Shown here piece after piece: positions 59,327 to 64,000 of a stretch of DNA of 64,000 nt (its first letter is position 1; each line of letters opens with the position of its first letter). The translations under genes were made by a program, and so were the position numbers. The stretch is taken from NCBI GenBank assembly GCA_024500155.1, contig CM044880.1:14450379-14514378 (forward strand). The letters run 5' to 3'. Origin of the DNA: Chenopodium formosanum. Lineage: Eukaryota > Streptophyta > Magnoliopsida > Caryophyllales > Amaranthaceae. The notes below the pieces were generated by a model, which saw nothing but the letters and a program-made list of their open reading frames with translations, was not told where the DNA came from and searched no databases.

Positions 59327-61890
59327 ATGCCTAGACGACGAGATTGCGACCTTTCTACCCGCGGTCGGCGTCGGGCTTTTCGGGAGGACACTCCCACTGT
59401 CCCTGAGGGCGTGGACGACGACGTCTTGGAGTCCGAGCCTCGGACTTCTACGAGTAGGGGTAGGTGGGTTCCGCCTCCCTGGACTCCAGACCAGTTGGTT
59501 TTCTGCCGTGAAAACCACGTTTCTCATCGTGCACTTTCCGGCATAGTCGATGGCACACTTCGCCAACATGGTTCCGGGGCCGGTGATTTGATTCCTCGAC
59601 TTCACCAGGTCATTACAGAGGATCCTGCTACGAGCGCCCTATGGGAGGCATCTGGCTTGGTCGATTTTTATGCGGCGATTGTAGGGTTTCGCAGCCCCCG
59701 GGGTTGCGGCGCGACGGTTGTTCGTGCGTTGTTGGAGTATTTTTGGGATACTACCAACACGTTTCACTTTGCCTGGGGGGAGATGACGGTGACCCCTTTA
59801 GACTTCAGTATGATCAGCGGGCTGCGCTTTACCGACCGAGCAGTAGGCCAGATGTCTGATCTATCCTGGACATCGGCTGAGGTAGCTGATTTGTTAGGTC
59901 CGATCGTTCAGCACATCAGGACTCGTCCGGTGTCACGAGGTGGTCCTAGGAGTGGACGATCGGAGTCGGCTTTAGTTCTTGCTCGCAGCTTTGATATGGA
60001 GGACACGACGGCCGAGCAGCGGGTGCGGATCTTCATCTTGATCCTGATCTCTATGACCCTCTCTCCTGACAGGAGTTCACGCGTGCTCCTCTGTTACCTC
60101 CCTTCTTTGGCCAGGATTCCCGAGATAGGATCCTACAGCTGGGCCAGTCTTGGATATGCGGATCTTCTTCTATCTCTACGTCATGGCTGCCGTCAGCTGA
60201 ATGACGAGTCCCCTGTCACTGTTTACGGCCTGTGGAGAGTCGTAGAGGTGATGAACTTTTCCCTTTCTTGTTCCATTTCGGTTTTTCGATTCGTATGCTG
60301 AATGTTATTTTTGTTGCAGTTATGGTTCTATGAGTACTTCCCAGGCTTGGCTCCTCGCCGGCGTCGGGGAGTGGTCCATGACTTCCCCGTCGGGGCCAGC
60401 TGGCGTGACCGAGGAGAGTCACGGGTGGAGTCTGTTCCGGCGCTTCGTGGGGTACTACGCCGAGGCACCTCTTCCGTTGGCGTAAGGATTAGCTTTGTTG
60501 CGTTTTTTCCTTCTGATGTTGTTTCTGTCGTTTCACGCCTAACATTTTATGGTTTTCAGGTTCCCATTGATGTTCAGTATCGTCCTTGGGCCGGGATGAC
60601 TGATCTACCCGAGGCCCTACGTCTTTCAGTGTACCGTACCATTTTGGTTGGTACTGGGCGCTTTGTCTGGTATTTGGGGGAGCGAGTCGTCCGTCAGCAT
60701 AGCGGCGATCTCTTTGTGGTGCCTTCTTCCCCGCCAGAGTCGATGCTGGACTCCCGCTTGATCAGAGGGTTGATCAACAGGGGAGAGCGCTACACTTTTC
60801 CGTGGCAGGAGCTTGTTCACATGGAGAGTGACTACGCGCGGGATTTGCTTCCCTCTCTGGCTCCTCCACCCCGTCTTCCCGAGGTATGATTTTGAGAATC
60901 TTCTTTACTAGTCTCTGTTTTAAATAGTCGAATAATTTGATTATTCGATCATATTTTCAGACGACCATTCACCCTGTGGGGAGGATTCAGATTCCTCCTC
61001 AGTCTGTCCGCTACCCTGGGCCGATCGGTATCACGGAGGACCATATTGCTGACGCGCCGGAGGGTTATAGACAGGCGCAGGAGTCAGTGCCTGAGGCTTT
61101 TGAGCCGGTGAGTTTTCTTCGACGTATTATCCACTCTTTTAATGCTGCTTATTACTGATTTTTCTTTGTTTTGTCCTCAGCCTAACCGCCCGGAGGTGAT
61201 GGGAAATTATGAAGCTGGTGGACGCGCTGAAGTATTGCATTATCAAGCTTCGGCGTGGTGCGAGTTGTCGGAGCTCTAGCGACGTCCTTGAGGTATCACT
61301 TATTACTTTTTCATTTCTACCATTTGTTTTGTTTTGTATCATTGACACCTTTTGATTTTGTGTTTTTTCAGGAGCGACGGAGGTCCCGCTCGCGCTCGAG
61401 GCCCAGAGGCTCGGACGAGGAGGAGCTTGGTCGTAGTAGACGATCTCCTGAGGCTCACCGGCGTTCTCAGCGAGAGCCGCAGACTACTCAGCCGTTCCAG
61501 GAGGCTTAGTGGTAGCAGGGGCAGTCTTCTCAGCGTCCGTCATTTTCACAGCCTCCCGTTCCTGAGTTTGGGTCTCCCTTGGATCCTGGTTCATTCTCGG
61601 CCCCATTATCCGGGGTTCCTCCACCACTGTCGGGCCTGTTCTCGGTTCCGCTATATGGGACGATGCCTTCCCCGACGATTCCAGACTCTTTTGGCCAGTC
61701 TACTCCGCTTTCCGGCTGGACGGGTCCTGCTTTGAGCTTGACTACTACTGGGCCTGCGGGGACTAGTAGGGACGCTACTCCCCGTACTCGGATGGTCGAG
61801 GGACTCTTTGGTTCGCCGTTTCCATACACACAGGGGGGTCCACGTGCACAGGGACAAGATGAGACCGATTCTGATTCTAGAGATTTTTGA
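59327..61890 (+). pseudogene. Plant mobile domain (PMD) protein, six exons, damaged
   Basis: The PMD is a plant transposon-associated domain related to MAIL1/MAIN. Here exon 1 (59327-60247) carries it: WEASGLVDFYAAIVGF, LLEYFWDTTNTFHFAWGEMT and LDFSMISGLRF. Likely exons 2-6: 60320-60481, 60560-60883, 60961-61107, 61181-61292 and 61372-61890, all GT-AG. Exon 3 contains PIDVQYRPWAGM. Exon 6 is Arg/Ser-rich, then Pro/Ser-rich. Damage: the phase in exon 2 is uncertain, exon 5 (112 nt) is off by one base, and exon 6 has TAG at 61507 and 61513 in a Gln-rich run (both fit CAG to TAG). If the element is a minus-strand Tat element, this is one of its antisense additional ORFs. Confidence 0.78.
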
Positions 61891-62379
61891 CCGAGGGTTT
61901 ATGTGGATACTGTGATGACACTTGATACATTTATGTATTACGACTCTTTGTACATTATTTACAGTTTATATATCTACTATTGTGTGTGTTAGTGTGTGTT
62001 TTGAGACTCTTTGTGTGTGATTGTGTACTTAGTAATGACATGATGAAAGAAGGCATAAGTGGAGTAATGGAGGGTACCGACCTTCCCCAAAAGAAAAGAA
62101 ATAAAATTACCTTCCCCAAAAGAAAAGAAAATAAAGATAAAATGATGAATAAATGACTAAAAAAAAATCTTCCCCAAAAAAAAATAAAAAAAATAAAAAC
62201 CATCGTAAAATAAAGATAAAAATAAAAAATAAAGATAAAGAATAAAATAAAAAGGTGAGAATTTTATTAGGAATAGAACTCTCAGAAAAGACTAAAAAAA
62301 CAAATGTTAAAGATAAGAAAATACAAAAAAAATCCAGATAGATACGGAAAAGATGAAACAAAAGCAGGCGCGTAAGGTG
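61891..62379. other. Spacer with CTTCCCCAAAAGAAAAGAAA repeats
   Basis: Three copies of a CTTCCCCAAAA-plus-purine unit (near 62083, 62111 and 62169) and other A-rich purine runs to 62340. No gene. It should hold the 3' UTR of the mobile-domain gene. Confidence 0.5.
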
Positions 62380-62550
62380 CCGTGACACGGCACTGTTCAC
62401 CGTGTCACGGCAAAACATGTCGTGTCACGGCAAAGATTCCCGTGACACGGTGGAATTTCCCGTGTCACGGGAAGCTTATTATTCAGCAGTTTTATCCACG
62501 CGGGCGAAAAGATAAATTCTGGGCAGTTTCGAGCGCTTTTGCTATAAAAT
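62380..62550 (+). promoter_or_regulatory. Promoter of the DUF7745-type gene: five palindromes at exact 20-bp steps and a TATA box
   Basis: Sites start at 62380, 62400, 62420 (first base changed), 62440 and 62460, so each step is exactly 20 bp, and orientation alternates in part. TATAAAAT lies at 62543-62550, about 72 bp after the last site and 72 bp before ATG 62622. This looks like an operator array just upstream of a core promoter; function inferred. Confidence 0.7.
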
Positions 62551-62621
62551 AAGACCAGATTATTCATGATATGCATAATTACGAAACACAAAATAATTTA
62601 GAATTTCATATTTCAATAATC

Positions 62622-63363
62622 ATGTCTCAAAATTTTGATAATACATTGCGCGACTGGTCTTATTCTTTGACCAATGCTGAAAAAAGAGAGTTAGAATTGT
62701 TTCATGTCAGGGGTTTGCTAGCCCTGCGACATGTAGCTATTGAACATGATTTTCTTAGGGCGGCATTAGACTATTGGAGTCCAGAAACGCACTGTTTCAA
62801 ATTTGATTATGATGAAATCTGTCCTCTGCCGGAGGAATTTGGCGCAATTTTTGGATTTCCTGCTAGGAATCTTATAGCCATGCCTACCTTACGTGAATAC
62901 TATTACCAAGACTTTGAACGCCATCTGAATCTAACAGATCCAGATTTAAATAGAATTGTTTGTGGTAATGAAGTAGATATAGAAAAACTTGCTAACTTAT
63001 ATTTTAATCGCCCCGTCTCTGAGTCTTATCATGTGTATCGTAGCTACTTTTTTTTGCATGTTTTTTGCATGTTTTTGCATGTTTAGCAAGCTACTTTTTG
63101 CAAACGGTAGGGTAGGACATGCTTGTCTAGTGTCTGTGCTTGAGCATGTAGAATCCGAAAGATCTCCTATGCCGACGTGCCTTGGAGAAACATTTCGTGG
63201 TTTAGATGAGGCAAAATCTGACCAGAAAGCCATCAGGAAGGGCTCTCTGGTGCTATTACAGGTAAAAATACGCTCTGAATAGCCCCCGTGACACAAAACA
63301 GTCACCGTGTCACGGTTAGGTTCTGCCGTGACACGGTCAAAACTGTCGTGTCACGGGAATCTG

Positions 63364-63396
<33 letters not shown>

Positions 63397-64000
63397 ACGA
63401 TTAATGTTCTTTTTGTTTTCTTGTTTTGCAGATTTGGTTGATGGAGCGTTTGGAATTATTTGAAGCCCCCGATGACATTGAAAAATATGGCCCTAACGAC
63501 TTAGTCCGTAGGAAGAAGAATTATTCTGCGAACATGTCGTATGAAGATTGGAAAAATTTCTTTGCAAAGAGAGAATTTTCCATTCGTTGGGTGGTGCCTT
63601 GGTGGAGGCTTACTAGGATGGTTGGCACGAATGAAACACCATATTGCCGTGTTCCTAGTATCTCCAAATTGACCTTTTACTCTCCCTCTCGACTGATGCG
63701 GCAGTATGGACTTGAACAAGTAATTCCACGCTATAACGATAGTCCTCGTGAAGTATCGTTGCATGAAAGTAACGTTCACAAGTACGAGACTTATTGGATT
63801 GGAAGACCTTTGTGGACCGTTTCTGCAAGTGACCAAGCTCCTCCTCCTTTATCTAGTGCATACAAGGCATGGTTGAACCCTAGAAGCAAGAGGGAACGAT
63901 TCGGATCACGCAAGTCTGATGTGAAGAGTCGTCTTGGAGATAAGAAAGCTCCTCTTAAAGATCGCCTAGGTCCGAGAACACAAGGAATTGAGTTTAAGAC
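62622..64000 (+). CDS. DUF7745-type transposon-associated protein, 3' partial
   Basis: Start chosen at ATG 62622 (MSQNFDNTLRDW), since the upstream in-frame ATG at 62571 lies close to the TATA box. The first exon has the DUF7745 pattern: FLRAALDYWSPETHCFKFDYDEICPLPEEFGAIFGF. Near 63049-63090 a run of three TTTTTTGCATG-like units shifts the frame. The protein pattern resumes with LLFANGRVGHACLVSVLEHV and ends at CAG|GTAAAA. A 170-bp intron (63262-63431) contains four palindromic sites. The next exon (63432 on) stays open to the window edge with IWLMERLELFEAP, WVVPWW and FYSPSRLMRQYGLEQVIP. Function unknown; the domain is common in plant retrotransposon-linked proteins. A likely second antisense ORF of the element. 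Confidence 0.75.
63262..63431 (+). promoter_or_regulatory. Intron with four palindromic sites
   Basis: The intron (CAG|GTAAAA to TTTTGCAG) carries sites at 63286 (variant), 63305, 63326 and 63346 (variant), steps 19, 21 and 20, followed by a T-run of about 29. Nearly all of its non-T content is the array. Confidence 0.75.

Larger units (their letters stand above)
55543..64000 (-). mobile_element. Probable Ty3/gypsy element of Tat/Ogre type, 3' part, with antisense ORFs
   Basis: Inserted in copia 3. On the minus strand a purine tract (AAAGTGGGGGCTTT, 57204-57217) precedes an LTR that starts TGTAGACACC (57203) and ends CGCCTACA (55543). Next to it lie tandem repeats, then two plus-strand genes. 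Tat/Ogre elements are known for tandem repeats in the 3' untranslated region and for additional, often antisense, ORFs between integrase and the 3' LTR. Gag-pol itself is outside the window, so the class rests on this layout. Confidence 0.65.

Noticed and set aside
56593..63356. CRISPR-like regular repeats
   Set aside because: The unit is 11 bp with 9-10 bp spacers in a plant retroelement; no CRISPR array has this form.

Overview
The window is nuclear DNA of a flowering plant. It has GT-AG introns, a plastid-targeted aromatic amino acid enzyme, plant Ty1/copia and Ty3/gypsy elements, a plant Helitron and many MITEs. Recurring TACTCCGTA-type motifs and the repeat mix would fit a core eudicot, perhaps Caryophyllales, but that is only a weak inference. 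I support one ordinary host protein gene, a two-exon arogenate/prephenate dehydratase (36502-39030), and one tRNA-Leu(AAG) (50025-50103, minus). Nearly everything else is mobile DNA, much of it nested.

Layout. 1-15832: the 3' part of a large Helitron. It carries a decayed Rep/helicase gene, an RPA70-like gene of nine exons, and two divergently transcribed B3-domain genes, and it ends in a clear hairpin plus CTAG terminus. 15833-21267: non-genic DNA with a Stowaway MITE, a Tourist-like MITE, an LTR-like insertion between 18-bp direct repeats, and an RNase H remnant of a LINE. 21268-26139: a copia element with both LTRs, inserted in that LINE remnant. 26796-28341: a Mutator-like element with long terminal inverted repeats and a perfect 9-bp target duplication. 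28990-33215: MITEs and very long trinucleotide microsatellites. 36196-39030: the dehydratase gene and its promoter. 39770-43332: several nests of MITEs, one with a Helitron fragment inside a Stowaway inside an older repeat. 43564-48687: a plus-strand copia LTR/leader stub fused to a minus-strand copia element with one truncated LTR. 51171-55542: a third copia element, cut off in RNase H.

55543-64000: the cut is made by the LTR of a large element that runs off the window. The LTR ends, the polypurine tract on the minus strand and tandem repeats next to the LTR suggest a minus-strand Ty3/gypsy element of the Tat/Ogre type. The two plus-strand genes here, one with a plant mobile domain and one of DUF7745 type, would then be its antisense additional ORFs.

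The most notable signal is in this last element. An 11-bp near-palindrome, CCGTGACACGG or its complement, occurs about 25 times counting variants (16 exact). The sites form runs spaced 19-21 bp, about two helical turns, in the LTR, the leader, the promoter of the DUF7745 gene and that gene's intron. A different palindrome, GCCCGATCGGGC, forms a similar array with 18-19 bp pair spacing at the start of the neighbouring copia element. I read these as possible operator arrays for a DNA-binding or anti-silencing factor; that function is a hypothesis. A second theme is decay: most stop codons in these elements could be explained by C-to-T changes on one strand, as expected for methylated transposons.
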